Counted from the first letter of the stretch, positions 16,422 to 23,690 are shown. The stretch: DNA of 64,000 nucleotides from Ruminococcus sp. (GCA_023665555.1 JAMPDR010000001.1:62001-126000), one strand, 5' to 3'. The notes: a model not told the origin generated them from the sequence alone. Numbers and translations: made by a program.

Positions 16422-16593
16422 AATATTTATTGCGTTTATTATAAAGCTTTTTCAATATCCATACTATGATGAATATGCATACAATTACATCGCCAAATAC
16501 CATGATCGTTGCTGCCCCTGTCGTTGCTGTGACAAGTACAGTAAGAACCGCTAATATTGCCAATACAATTACTAAAATCGTAAATAGTATCAT
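16420..16593 (-). CDS. Very hydrophobic small membrane protein, probably two helices
   Basis: 57 residues from ATG 16593 (GGAGG ten bases upstream). About 45 residues are continuous hydrophobic sequence, broken by TTGAA, then a basic tail (KKLYNKRNKY). This fits two short helices in a hairpin. I recall similar proteins in gut mobile elements. A holin-like role is possible but unproved. Confidence 0.6.
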   Translation of the reverse strand: MILFTILVIVLAILAVLTVLVTATTGAATIMVFGDVIVCIFIIVWILKKLYNKRNKY

Positions 16594-16611
16594 ATCAAAT
16601 AAGCCTCCTTT

Positions 16612-16670
16612 CACAATATGGCGTGTAATTTCTGCGAGAAAAAACGAAAAGCACGTGTAATTAACGCACT
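16612..16670 (-). promoter_or_regulatory. Terminator plus 27-bp motif cassette, copy 6
   Basis: Hairpin AGTGCGT/ACGTGCT (16650-16670, with wobbles) and a TTTTCGTTTTTT tract precede the motif CTCGCAGAAATTACA, five bases, TATTGTG (16612-16638). The 16420 gene follows. Confidence 0.65.
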
Positions 16671-16692
16671 CTCCGTTCGGAACTATATTAGT

Positions 16693-17127
16693 TTATTTTT
16701 TAGTCGGTCTAAAACGATTGAATAATCCTTTAAATGTTGCAGATGTAAACGATCCTGTTTCTTCAAACTTCAACCCTCTTTTCATCCAGACACCGTAGAA
16801 TATCAAAGGAAGAATAAGTTCAGCACCGGCAATTCCAACCTTAACAAATCTGTCTCGTCTCTGCTCTTTTATCTGATCTCTTTTAAGATTTTCTTCGTTA
16901 ATATGGTTAATATCATCTATTTCAATCTTTCTATTATCCATATCACGCTTTTCTCTCTTATCTTCGATTTCAGATTCCATCTTGCATTCCTCAACATACA
17001 ATCTGTGAAGTGTTGCCAGTTTATCCATAGCCTCCTTCTGTTCTTTTGCGTCTGTCTGAGATGATTTCAAACCTTGAATTTCAGTTTTAATCTCCTCTTC
17101 TAACAAATTTTTGATTTCGTCACTCAT
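16693..17127 (-). CDS. Coiled-coil protein with C-terminal membrane helix
   Basis: 144 residues. Residues 1-95 are highly charged and helical, consistent with a coiled coil (EEEIKTEIQGL, MESEIEDKREKRDMDNRKIE). A membrane helix (VGIAGAELILPLIFYGVWM) lies near 97-115, and a basic tail follows. The arrangement suits a tail-anchored scaffold or envelope protein. It follows motif copy 7, with GAAAGGAG before the ATG. Confidence 0.6.
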   Translation of the reverse strand: MSDEIKNLLEEEIKTEIQGLKSSQTDAKEQKEAMDKLATLHRLYVEECKMESEIEDKREKRDMDNRKIEIDDINHINEENLKRDQIKEQRRDRFVKVGIAGAELILPLIFYGVWMKRGLKFEETGSFTSATFKGLFNRFRPTKK

Positions 17128-17159
17128 TTTGTTGCTCCTTTCAACAAATTATTTAGTTC

Positions 17160-17187
17160 CATAATAGAGCTTGTTATTTGTGCGTAA
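17160..17187 (-). promoter_or_regulatory. Repeated 27-bp upstream motif, copy 7
   Basis: TACGCACAAATAACA, five bases, TATTATG. It overlaps the last codons of the 17174 gene, and the 16693 gene starts about 33 bases further on. It is the most divergent 5' end of the ten copies. Confidence 0.6.
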
Positions 17188-17407
17188 TGAAATCTTCGTT
17201 CTTGACTTCGAGTATGACATATCTCTTGTTCGAGATTATGCTCAAAGCATCGTGAAACTCTAAGAAAAGACAAGGCGGCTCATCAGGCTCTGATCTGTCG
17301 ATTCGCAATGATCCAATGCTTTTGCTTTTCCAAATGAAAATAGCTATCACAATGCCTATCGCTATCGCTCCTGTTATGTATCCGCCAATAAAACTCATAA
17401 AGTTCAT
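17174..17407 (-). CDS. Small membrane-anchored conserved protein
   Basis: 77 residues: an N-terminal membrane helix (about 5-25, FIGGYITGAIAIGIVIAIFI) followed by a soluble domain with GSLRIDRSEPDEPPCLFLEF and KRYVILEVK. That soluble segment is a pattern I recall from many Firmicutes phages, unannotated. The 121-base leader upstream lacks the 27-bp motif. Confidence 0.65.
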   Translation of the reverse strand: MNFMSFIGGYITGAIAIGIVIAIFIWKSKSIGSLRIDRSEPDEPPCLFLEFHDALSIISNKRYVILEVKNEDFITHK

Positions 17408-17518
17408 ATCATAAACCTCCTTTCCGGTTAAATTTTGATATGTATAAAAATATCACACATTTCCGTCACCTGCGTACGGTAATTCGAAGTGCTTTTTAAT
17501 CTAGGTTAAAAAAAAGAA

Positions 17519-17536
17519 AGAGGCTTTGTTACCTCT
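17519..17536 (-). terminator. Terminator at the end of the 17529 gene
   Basis: AGAGG and CCTCT pair around an eight-base loop and are followed by a run of eight T with one C on the minus strand. The stop codon of the 17529 gene lies in the loop. Confidence 0.6.
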
Positions 17537-17717
17537 CCCATTTCTTCTTTTTCATTTTCAGTTCAATGGATTGTTTAATGTTTTGTGCTTTCATTGATAC
17601 CGCTTGTCGCACTTCCGGAATAGCCATAGTTGTAGCGGCTAAAGTTATAGCCGGAACAAAAATCTGTCCAATCCAAAGTCGTGCTTCTCTGCTTGCTTCA
17701 ATTTGTTTGTAAGTCAT
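17529..17717 (-). CDS. 62-residue small membrane-associated protein
   Basis: The start is ATG 17717, after AAAGGAG; a longer frame runs through the 27-bp motif and is rejected. TYKQIEASREARLWIGQI leads into a hydrophobic stretch (FVPAITLAATTMAIP), then a basic helix and KKKKWER. I recall it as a frequent small protein of gut Firmicutes elements. It has motif copy 8 and its own terminator. Confidence 0.65.
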   Translation of the reverse strand: MTYKQIEASREARLWIGQIFVPAITLAATTMAIPEVRQAVSMKAQNIKQSIELKMKKKKWER

Positions 17718-17744
17718 AAAAATGTCTCCTTTAAACTTTATTTT

Positions 17745-17800
17745 CATAATAGCACTTGTAATTTCTGCGAACAAAAAAGAAAGAGCCCCTGTTAGGACTC
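17745..17800 (-). promoter_or_regulatory. Terminator plus 27-bp motif cassette, copy 8
   Basis: Hairpin GAGTCC...GGGCTC (17783-17800), which includes the end of the 17792 gene, and a TTTCTTTTTTG tract. They are followed by the motif TTCGCAGAAATTACA, five bases, TATTATG (17745-17771). Confidence 0.7.
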
Positions 17801-18007
17801 TCCCATCGTTTGTTTAATATGGCTTATAGCCAATTCGATACCGATAGCATGTTGTATTGCCATTTTGTATAGTCGTTTATATCTGAATCGTCTAAGTGGG
17901 TTAAATGTTTTTTTTAACAAATTTCTACTCACTGTCGCAAGGTTCATTTCTTGCCTATACTGATAATCCAACATAGTCATAACGTTTTCGTAATTCTTTT
18001 CTACCAT
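17792..18007 (-). CDS. Small basic helical protein (71 aa)
   Basis: The start is ATG 18007 with AAGAAGGTGAT upstream. The protein is basic and helical, with NLLKKTFNPLRRFRYKRLYK in the middle and a mildly hydrophobic AIQHAIGIELAISHI near the end. It may bind membrane or nucleic acid. Unrecognised. It is preceded by motif copy 9. Confidence 0.6.
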   Translation of the reverse strand: MVEKNYENVMTMLDYQYRQEMNLATVSRNLLKKTFNPLRRFRYKRLYKMAIQHAIGIELAISHIKQTMGES

Positions 18008-18022
18008 ATAATCACCTTCTTT

Positions 18023-18080
18023 CATAATATCACTTGTAATTTTCGCGAGGAAAAAAGAAAGAGCCCTTGTAACAGGACCC
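18023..18080 (-). promoter_or_regulatory. Terminator plus 27-bp motif cassette, copy 9
   Basis: Wobble-rich hairpin GGGTCCT/AGGGCTC (18061-18080) with TTTCTTTTTTC, then the motif CTCGCGAAAATTACA, five bases, TATTATG (18023-18049), then AAAGAAGG and the 17792 gene. Confidence 0.7.
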
Positions 18081-18088
18081 TTTTGCTT

Positions 18089-18286
18089 TTAGTCTGTCGA
18101 GTTATCATTATGTTTGTTTTTGTAATGCTTTCGTGCTTTAGTAACAATCTTATATACAATGACTACCGCAACACCTTCTATGGCAGCCGCCCCAACAAAG
18201 GCGAGCCCCAACAAAGATTTCGCACTTTCATTTCTGAACATAAGCGCTGTTGGTTTTACTACTCGAACTACATTGCTGTTATCCAT
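18089..18286 (-). CDS. Small single-pass membrane protein (65 aa)
   Basis: One transmembrane helix (about 25-47, LLGLAFVGAAAIEGVAVVIV) between a polar N-terminus and a basic tail rich in K, H and N. AAAGGAGG precedes the ATG. It follows motif copy 10, the rightmost. Unrecognised family. Confidence 0.6.
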   Translation of the reverse strand: MDNSNVVRVVKPTALMFRNESAKSLLGLAFVGAAAIEGVAVVIVYKIVTKARKHYKNKHNDNSTD

Positions 18287-18302
18287 AAAAATAACCTCCT
18301 TT

Positions 18303-18327
18303 CACAATATGGCGTGTTATTTTCGCG
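18303..18327 (-). promoter_or_regulatory. Repeated upstream motif, copy 10 (rightmost)
   Basis: GCGCGAAAATAACA, five bases, TATTGTG, overlapping the end of the 18317 gene. AAAGGAGG and the 18089 gene follow directly. No copy is found to the right of it, so the regulated run starts here. Confidence 0.6.
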
Positions 18328-18736
18328 CCTCGCTAAGCAGCCAGAAAAATCGTCTGTAAAGTTCATAGTAAACATCTTTGCAGCACGGTATATTAAACCT
18401 AGCTTTCAAATGGTCATACGATAAACCTTCTGTTACAGCTTTTAAAATATAATACGATAAAGCGTAATCGGTATCTTCAGCGGCTTTTTCAACCATTTTG
18501 ATTTTTTCGTAATAGAACCATTGAGCTTCCACACATTGTTCAACAGGTTTAGCCATCAGATTTGTTTTTGACACACGCTCGTAGTCAATCAATCCATTAC
18601 GATAAACCTCGATGTTGTCGTAAGCTTTTTTCCAATTATGATACTGCAAACAAAAATGTTTCAGCTCATAATAGCGGTGTCTGTCAATCCAATACTTGTT
18701 CTTTTCGGATATTTCCGGGCGTATATTTGTTCCCAT
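18317..18736 (-). CDS. Hypothetical protein (139 aa), soluble
   Basis: The start ATG 18736 overlaps the preceding stop as TAATG, with GGAG upstream; the 14-residue longer frame is unlikely. It has aromatic and charged blocks (YWIDRHRYYELKHFCLQYHN, EAQWFYYEKIKMVEKAAEDT, CCKDVYYELYRRFFWLLS). The last block could form a helix pair similar to phage transcriptional activators, but no family is recognised. It is coupled to a small DNA-binding-like gene. Confidence 0.55.
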   Translation of the reverse strand: MGTNIRPEISEKNKYWIDRHRYYELKHFCLQYHNWKKAYDNIEVYRNGLIDYERVSKTNLMAKPVEQCVEAQWFYYEKIKMVEKAAEDTDYALSYYILKAVTEGLSYDHLKARFNIPCCKDVYYELYRRFFWLLSEARK

Positions 18737-18987
18737 TAAGTTCGTTCTCCTTTCCATACATAGCCGGTTTCTTCCCAAAGACGTTTAGGCGAGATATAAA
18801 AATTTATTCGCCCCTGCTTGGAATCCATTTCATTAATGTCCGTGATCAGTTTTCCGCCTCTTGTAGCTTTTCCAATCGGAAGCCACCCGGATATAATTCC
18901 TGCTCTTATCCAAGTTGCGTCTTTACCGTATACCTTAGCCGCCACTGAAACAGGAACTGAACCACGTCCAAATGTAACTGCGTTCAT
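18736..18987 (-). CDS. Excisionase-like small DNA-binding protein
   Basis: 83 residues. VPVSVAAKVYGKDATWIRAG (about 11-30) reads as a helix-turn-helix of the MerR/excisionase kind. It is followed by WLPIGKATR, a DINEMDSKQGRINFYISPKR segment and ETGYVWKGE. I recall this protein near integrases in gut Firmicutes islands. It probably binds DNA, as a recombination directionality factor or regulator; which of the two cannot be decided here. Confidence 0.65.
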   Translation of the reverse strand: MNAVTFGRGSVPVSVAAKVYGKDATWIRAGIISGWLPIGKATRGGKLITDINEMDSKQGRINFYISPKRLWEETGYVWKGERT

Positions 18988-19052
18988 TTGCTGTTACCTC
19001 CTTTCAACGGCTATTCTAGGATAGAAAGGACAATTTGTTAAACGGAAGTCGC

Positions 19053-19355
19053 TCAACGCATTTGCTTCTTCCATTCTTTTATAGTAGTTTCACAGGGATA
19101 ATCTTCATACTCTAAGTCGAATGACGTAATAGATCCGTTGACAAATCCTTTTATAATATTCGAATCATAATGCTTATAAGGTAACAAATTTTTCGGCAGT
19201 TCTCTATGCTCTGTACCGCATACAGCACAAACCATTCTTCGAATATGTATACGCTCAACTTTTCCGTATTGACTTCTTAATATGCGTTTCACCTTACCAT
19301 AATACTTTAGCTTTCCTCCGCAAATCGGACATTTTAATTCTCCCGCACTAACCAT
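19053..19355 (-). CDS. DUF6431-like zinc-binding protein
   Basis: 100 residues from ATG 19355, five bases after TTAGGAG. Zinc pairs CPIC (near 9-12) and CAVC (near 43-46) bracket a basic region. The C-terminus has DSNIIKGFVNGSI and ETTIKEWKKQMR. The pattern matches DUF6431 proteins, which often sit beside integrases and may have a transposase-like or regulatory DNA-binding role. It is divergent from the integrase gene, with a palindrome between them. Confidence 0.7.
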   Translation of the reverse strand: MVSAGELKCPICGGKLKYYGKVKRILRSQYGKVERIHIRRMVCAVCGTEHRELPKNLLPYKHYDSNIIKGFVNGSITSFDLEYEDYPCETTIKEWKKQMR

Positions 19356-19386
19356 ATTTACTCCTAAATTCATTTATTTTTACTGT

Positions 19387-19406
19387 TACTCCAAGGATAT
19401 GGAGTA
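19387..19406. promoter_or_regulatory. Candidate operator palindrome
   Basis: TACTCCA and TGGAGTA are perfect seven-base arms around AGGATA. It lies seven bases before the integrase -35 box and in the leader of the divergent zinc-protein gene, a good position for a repressor of both. Confidence 0.5.
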
Positions 19407-19412
19407 TATGAG

Positions 19413-19441
19413 TTGACAAAACCTACACCATCATATAGTAT
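19413..19441 (+). promoter_or_regulatory. Integrase promoter
   Basis: TTGACA, 17 bases, TAGTAT, then AGGAGG before the integrase start. The spacer contains CCTACA, the inverse of the TGTAGG repeats found downstream of the integrase. Confidence 0.7.
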
Positions 19442-19473
19442 CAATAAAAATAAATCAACGAGGAGGAATACGA

Positions 19474-20712
19474 ATGCTCATGAATTGTCCCGAATGCGAA
19501 TTACAAGTAAGTGATAAGGCCATACTTTGTCCGCATTGCGGTTATCCGATAAAACCAAATTCAGCAACTAAAATCGCACGCGGCTCAAACAAAAGAAAAC
19601 GCTTACCCAACGGATTCGGTCAGATAAGCGAAATAAAAAACAAACGGTTGAGAAATCCTTTTCGTGCTATGGTCACGGTAGGTAAAACACCGGAAGGCAA
19701 ACCAATTTGCAAGCCATTGAAACCTCAATCATACTTCCCTACTTACAACGATGCGTATGCAGCTTTAGTGGAATATAACAGAAATCCATATGATTTAAAC
19801 CCGACTATTACCGTACATGAATTGTACGAAAAATGGTCTGAAGAATATTTTAAAACAATTAAATCTAAAAATCGCATCGTGTCAGTACGAAGTGCGTGGA
19901 AATATTGTTTCTCGATATATGATATGCCAATATCGGAGATTAGAGCTCGACATATGAAAGGTTGTATCAACGATGGAACTATTATAGTTAAAGGCGAAGT
20001 ACGACATCCATCAGCAAATACAAAATATGAAATCAAAGAAATATTCAACATGTTATTCGATTACGCACTAGAATACGACTTAGTGGACAAAAATTATTCA
20101 CGATTATTTAAATTGCCTGCTGATGTTATAAAAGAAAAAACGACTGTAAAAAAAGATCATATTATTTATTCTGATGATGAAATGAACAAACTTTGGAGCA
20201 ATATAGATGCACATCCATTCACAGATATAATACTAGTTCAATGCTATTCCGGGTGGCGCCCCCAAGAAATTTGTTCATTAAAATTAGAGGATGTTGATTT
20301 AACAAATTGGACATTCAAAGGTGGCATGAAAACCGAATCGGGAACTAATCGTGTGGTGCCTATACATACCAAAATAAGGGATATCGTATTCAAAAAATAT
20401 CAAGAAGCAGTTTCTATGAACAGTAAATATTTGTTTAATTCATATGATGTAAAAAATCGTTCTCAGAGTTATAGACTAACTTATTACAAATTTAAATACA
20501 GGTTTGATAGTGTCATCACGGATCTTCACTTAAACCCTGAACATCGTCCGCATGATGGACGCAAACACTTTGTTACATTAGCCAAAAAATACGAAGTTGA
20601 CGAATATGCAATAAAATATATAGTCGGACACGCCATCACCGACATAACCGAAAAAGTATATACACAACGAGATATTGAATGGCTTAGATCGGAAATGGAA
20701 AAAATAAAATAG
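19474..20712 (+). CDS. Tyrosine recombinase (integrase) with N-terminal zinc ribbon
   Basis: 412 residues. A zinc ribbon (C5, C8, C19, C22) opens the protein. A basic arm-binding region (about 38-100), a SAM-like core-binding domain (about 110-215) and the catalytic domain follow. Catalytic residues are R262 (SGWRPQE), H360 and R363 (PHDGRKH), H386 (VGHA) and Y396 (KVYTQ), a complete set. It inserts and excises the element by site-specific recombination. It is the only large + strand gene of the element and marks its right boundary. AGGAGG lies seven bases before the ATG. Confidence 0.92.
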   Translation: MLMNCPECELQVSDKAILCPHCGYPIKPNSATKIARGSNKRKRLPNGFGQISEIKNKRLRNPFRAMVTVGKTPEGKPICKPLKPQSYFPTYNDAYAALVEYNRNPYDLNPTITVHELYEKWSEEYFKTIKSKNRIVSVRSAWKYCFSIYDMPISEIRARHMKGCINDGTIIVKGEVRHPSANTKYEIKEIFNMLFDYALEYDLVDKNYSRLFKLPADVIKEKTTVKKDHIIYSDDEMNKLWSNIDAHPFTDIILVQCYSGWRPQEICSLKLEDVDLTNWTFKGGMKTESGTNRVVPIHTKIRDIVFKKYQEAVSMNSKYLFNSYDVKNRSQSYRLTYYKFKYRFDSVITDLHLNPEHRPHDGRKHFVTLAKKYEVDEYAIKYIVGHAITDITEKVYTQRDIEWLRSEMEKIK

Positions 20713-20731
20713 TTTGTAAACAAAACAAAAA

Positions 20732-20775
20732 AGCCCGCTGTGAAAGTATCAAAAAGATATCTAACACAACGGGCT
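20732..20775 (+). terminator. Integrase terminator-like hairpin
   Basis: AGCCCGCTGTG and CACAACGGGCT pair over ten bases with one mismatch around a 22-base loop, just after the integrase stop. An A run precedes it and no long T run follows. It could stop minus-strand transcripts as well. Confidence 0.5.
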
Positions 20776-20796
20776 ATAAACATAAAAAATTGTTAG

Positions 20797-20849
20797 TGTA
20801 GGAATACAAGTATATAAATAATGTAGGAATAATATACGAATTACCTACA
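20797..20849. other. Candidate attachment-site region with TGTAGG repeats
   Basis: TGTAGGAAT occurs at 20797-20805 and 20822-20830, and the inverse CCTACA at 20844-20849, in the non-coding stretch right of the integrase. Such clustered repeats suit integrase arm-type binding sites. The matching left end lies outside the window, so the att core cannot be defined. Confidence 0.4.
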
Positions 20850-20936
20850 TTTGGCAGCAATTTATTACCACGTAACACTATATAAAACCTTTATTTTACT
20901 GGGATTTCCGCAATTTGTTGTATTTTGCAATTTATA

Positions 20937-20965
20937 TTGTAAATTTTTTACAAATGTGTTAGTAT
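20937..20965 (+). promoter_or_regulatory. Promoter of the acetyltransferase gene
   Basis: TTGTAA, 17 bases, TAGTAT, ending 23 bases before the start codon. It is a reasonable sigma-A type match in a 276-base intergenic stretch. Confidence 0.5.
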
Positions 20966-20988
20966 TTTTCGGAAAGGACTGATATAAA

Positions 20989-21486
20989 ATGAAACTTATG
21001 ATTCGTGAGTTTTGCCAGGATGATATTGAATGCATGGCTGAGATCTGGAATGAAGTTGTTGAGGATGGAATGGCATTTCCTCAAATAGATACATTGAACG
21101 CCGATGATAATTCGTGCATAGAATTTTTCGCTTCCCAGTCGTTCACTGGAGTTGCTGTTGATTGTGATTCAAATAAAATTTTGGGACTTTATATTTTGCA
21201 TCCTAATAATATCGGACGATGCGGTCATATTTCCAATGCAAGTTTTGCTGTTTCATCGAATGCAAGGGGGTTAGGTATAGGCGAAGAACTTGTTAAACAC
21301 TGTCTTGAAAAGGCGAAAGAACTTGGGTTTGGTATTTTGCAGTTTAATGCAGTTGTCAAAACAAACACTGCTGCCCATAGACTTTATAATAAGTTAGGGT
21401 TCGTTGAACTCGGAACAGTACCTAAAGGGTTTCTCATGAAAAATGGTCAATATGAAGATATTGTTTTATACTATCATACATTATAA
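20989..21486 (+). CDS. GNAT family N-acetyltransferase
   Basis: 165 residues, full length for the family. Features are the first strand and helix (LMIREFCQDDIECMAEIWNE), a VSSNARGLGIGEELVKHC segment that is the acetyl-CoA binding motif A (RGLGIG), and AAHRLYNKLGFVELG at the end. It transfers an acetyl group from acetyl-CoA to an unknown amine; the substrate cannot be read from sequence. It is the first chromosomal gene beyond the element and convergent with cca. Confidence 0.85.
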   Translation: MKLMIREFCQDDIECMAEIWNEVVEDGMAFPQIDTLNADDNSCIEFFASQSFTGVAVDCDSNKILGLYILHPNNIGRCGHISNASFAVSSNARGLGIGEELVKHCLEKAKELGFGILQFNAVVKTNTAAHRLYNKLGFVELGTVPKGFLMKNGQYEDIVLYYHTL

Positions 21487-21487
21487 T

Positions 21488-21529
21488 AAAAAAGCATCCG
21501 GCTGTTCTCAATCAACCGGATGCTTTTTT
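21488..21529. terminator. Bidirectional terminator between the GNAT gene and cca
   Basis: AAAAAGCATCCGG and CCGGATGCTTTTT form a perfect 13-base stem with a 14-base loop and A/T runs on both sides. It serves the two convergent genes. The cca stop codon lies in the loop, and its last codons form one arm. Confidence 0.85.
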
Positions 21530-22836
21530 ATATATTCAATCAATTTTGTTTTGTCATTTTCAACTTTATCTTCAACAACAGCATCAACAAGCAGATTTAA
21601 TGCACAGCCGATTTTTCGACCGCTATAACCGAGTGATATCATATCGTTTCCGTTAACGGCAAGTTTTTTTACACTGAAACACTGGTTTTCCGCCTTAACC
21701 TTATCAATCAACCGTTCCAGTTCATCAAATTTTTCTTGGCGAAATCGAAATTCCGTAGCCTGCCCTAAGTTATCTGCCCGTTGAAGAGCAATCAAATCTC
21801 GAAATAAGTCTTCACCCAAGCGATTAAGTTTTTTCTTGACCGTTATTTCATCTGCTTCAATTGGTGAATCATGAATTCTGACCAGCTTCTCTACTCTTTT
21901 CTTTGTGAAAGTGTCAAGTTTCAGATTATCCATAGCCATACGTGCTTTATCAGCACTTACAGATGCATGAGAATAAAAATGTCCTACTCCATGTTCATCC
22001 AGTGAAAAGCAATCAGGCTTTCCGCAATCATGAAAAAGTGCCGCAAGTCTGAGATGCGGTTTTGGCTCAATGCTTTCTGTCACAACAGCAGTGTGTTCAA
22101 GCACATCATAGATATGATGAAAATTATGCTGATTGAAGTTTTTCATTTTTGCAATTTGCGGAATCAGAAATGCTATTTCATCAAAATATTCCATCAATAC
22201 ACGTTTTACATCTTTACCCATAAGCATTTTTATAAGTTCAGATGCGACTCGCTCTTTCGAAAGATTTGGCATGAGTCTTTTGCAACTATGAATCGCTTTT
22301 TTTGTTTGCGTATCAATAGCAAAGCCTAATGTGCTTGAAAAACGTATCGCTCTGAGTATCCGCAAAGAATCTTCATTGAACCTATCTTCTGCATTACCAA
22401 TGCAACGTATTAAACGATTATTTATATCATCAATACCGCCGAAACGATCAACAATTCCGTCACGCGGATTATATACAAGCGCATTGATCGTAAAATCACG
22501 ACGGGAAAGATCGTCATAAAGACTGTTACTGAAACTCACTTTATCCGGATGTCTGTTGTCTGAGTATCCCGATTCGGTTCTGTATGTTGTTATTTCAATC
22601 GGATATCCATTTATAATAACGGTTATTGTTCCGTGCTTAAGGCCGGTTTCTATCACATGGTATGACGAAAAAACATCTGCTATCTGATTCGGCCTTGCAG
22701 CAGTTGTTATATCAATATCATGGCTGGGCACTCCCATCACCATATCCCTGACAAACCCGCCGACAAGATATGCTTCAAAGCCTTTGCTGTTAAGTTCATC
22801 TAAGGCAAGTTTTGCCTCTTTGGGTATTTTGTACAT
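21508..22836 (-). CDS. cca: CCA tRNA nucleotidyltransferase
   Basis: 442 residues. The nucleotidyltransferase head has VGGFVRD (about 21-27) and the metal-binding DIDI (about 36-39). The RNA-binding domain follows (ERVASELIKMLM), then an HD-type domain with LFHDCGKPD (about 266-274) and a C-terminal tail. The enzyme adds or repairs the 3' CCA end of tRNAs. HD-containing forms are normal in Clostridia. It is transcribed alone towards the acetyltransferase. Confidence 0.92.
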   Translation of the reverse strand: MYKIPKEAKLALDELNSKGFEAYLVGGFVRDMVMGVPSHDIDITTAARPNQIADVFSSYHVIETGLKHGTITVIINGYPIEITTYRTESGYSDNRHPDKVSFSNSLYDDLSRRDFTINALVYNPRDGIVDRFGGIDDINNRLIRCIGNAEDRFNEDSLRILRAIRFSSTLGFAIDTQTKKAIHSCKRLMPNLSKERVASELIKMLMGKDVKRVLMEYFDEIAFLIPQIAKMKNFNQHNFHHIYDVLEHTAVVTESIEPKPHLRLAALFHDCGKPDCFSLDEHGVGHFYSHASVSADKARMAMDNLKLDTFTKKRVEKLVRIHDSPIEADEITVKKKLNRLGEDLFRDLIALQRADNLGQATEFRFRQEKFDELERLIDKVKAENQCFSVKKLAVNGNDMISLGYSGRKIGCALNLLVDAVVEDKVENDKTKLIEYIKKHPVD

Positions 22837-22898
22837 AAGTCATCTCCGTTAATATTGTTAATACAATTATATACAAACGTAAATTTTTTTCAATAGTA

Positions 22899-22928
22899 TT
22901 GCTTTTTATATGTCTGATATGGTAGAAT
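22899..22928 (+). promoter_or_regulatory. Putative promoter of the DivIVA-like gene
   Basis: TTGCTT, 18 bases, TAGAAT on the plus strand, about 65 bases before the start codon at 22993. Confidence 0.4.
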
Positions 22929-22992
22929 TTTAACAGTAAATATGCCCGAATCACTCGCATAAATCGGGTAAAAGATTAGAGGAATTTTAATA

Positions 22993-23649
22993 ATGGAAAA
23001 TATTAACACAGCCATCCGCACTGCATTGTTTGGCGGATTCAACAAAGAGGACGTTATAAGATATATCGAGAACCTCAAGAATGAATTTTATGATTACCAA
23101 AAGAAAGCTGAAGCAAAAATTAGCGAACTTGAACAAAAAATCAGTATTCTTGAAAACTCAACTGCCGATGAAATCAGAAACTTGGAATTGATGGACGAGT
23201 TGTCAGAGGAGATTTTTACAAGAGAGGATATTCCTCAAACACCATCAACACCTGCTTCAGAAATTAATGCCGCTGCAAGCCAGCTTAAAGAAACAGCTGA
23301 TAACATCTGTGACTGTTTAAATGAATTCATGGATAAAATTGCTGAAAACAGTATCTCTGTCACAGTTGAGATGCCAGTGGAAGTTGAAACCGATGAAGCG
23401 GCGAAAGATGACGAAAAAACAGGTATCAGTTCATTGCTTTCTTCATTACTCACTTTTGACGAAGGCAAAAAGAATGATAACAGTGATAATAGCAACGAAA
23501 GTATATTCTCTCAAATTGTTTCATCAGTTGTTGAAAATCAAGATAACAATGCCGATAATCAATGTGACACAGTTGCGCTGGAAGAGTCTGAGGGGGAAGA
23601 CTCAATCCTTGACAAACTGCTACCAAATTCATTGTTCACGGTAAAATAA
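22993..23649 (+). CDS. DivIVA-like coiled-coil protein
   Basis: 218 residues. The N-terminus (LFGGFNKEDVIRYIENLKNE) is the DivIVA-type lead-in that normally binds curved membrane. It is followed by a coiled coil (about 30-60) and a long acidic, low-complexity tail rich in D, E, N and S. Members organise cell division or polar growth. It is transcribed alone just upstream of a large wall hydrolase gene and ends at a terminator. Confidence 0.6.
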   Translation: MENINTAIRTALFGGFNKEDVIRYIENLKNEFYDYQKKAEAKISELEQKISILENSTADEIRNLELMDELSEEIFTREDIPQTPSTPASEINAAASQLKETADNICDCLNEFMDKIAENSISVTVEMPVEVETDEAAKDDEKTGISSLLSSLLTFDEGKKNDNSDNSNESIFSQIVSSVVENQDNNADNQCDTVALEESEGEDSILDKLLPNSLFTVK

Positions 23650-23655
23650 AAATCG

Positions 23656-23690
23656 GTCTGACATGTTTATCTTTTGTTGACATGTCAGAC
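23656..23690 (+). terminator. Terminator after the DivIVA-like gene
   Basis: GTCTGACATGT and ACATGTCAGAC pair perfectly over 11 bases with a 13-base loop and are followed by TTTC. Confidence 0.7.

Noticed and set aside
1856..18453. AAATATAAT copies as plus-strand -10 boxes
   Set aside because: No consistent -35 element upstream and no plus-strand genes follow.
1..20850. A standard tailed prophage
   Set aside because: No terminase, portal, capsid, protease, tail or tape-measure gene could be recognised in 20 kb; still possible beyond the left edge.
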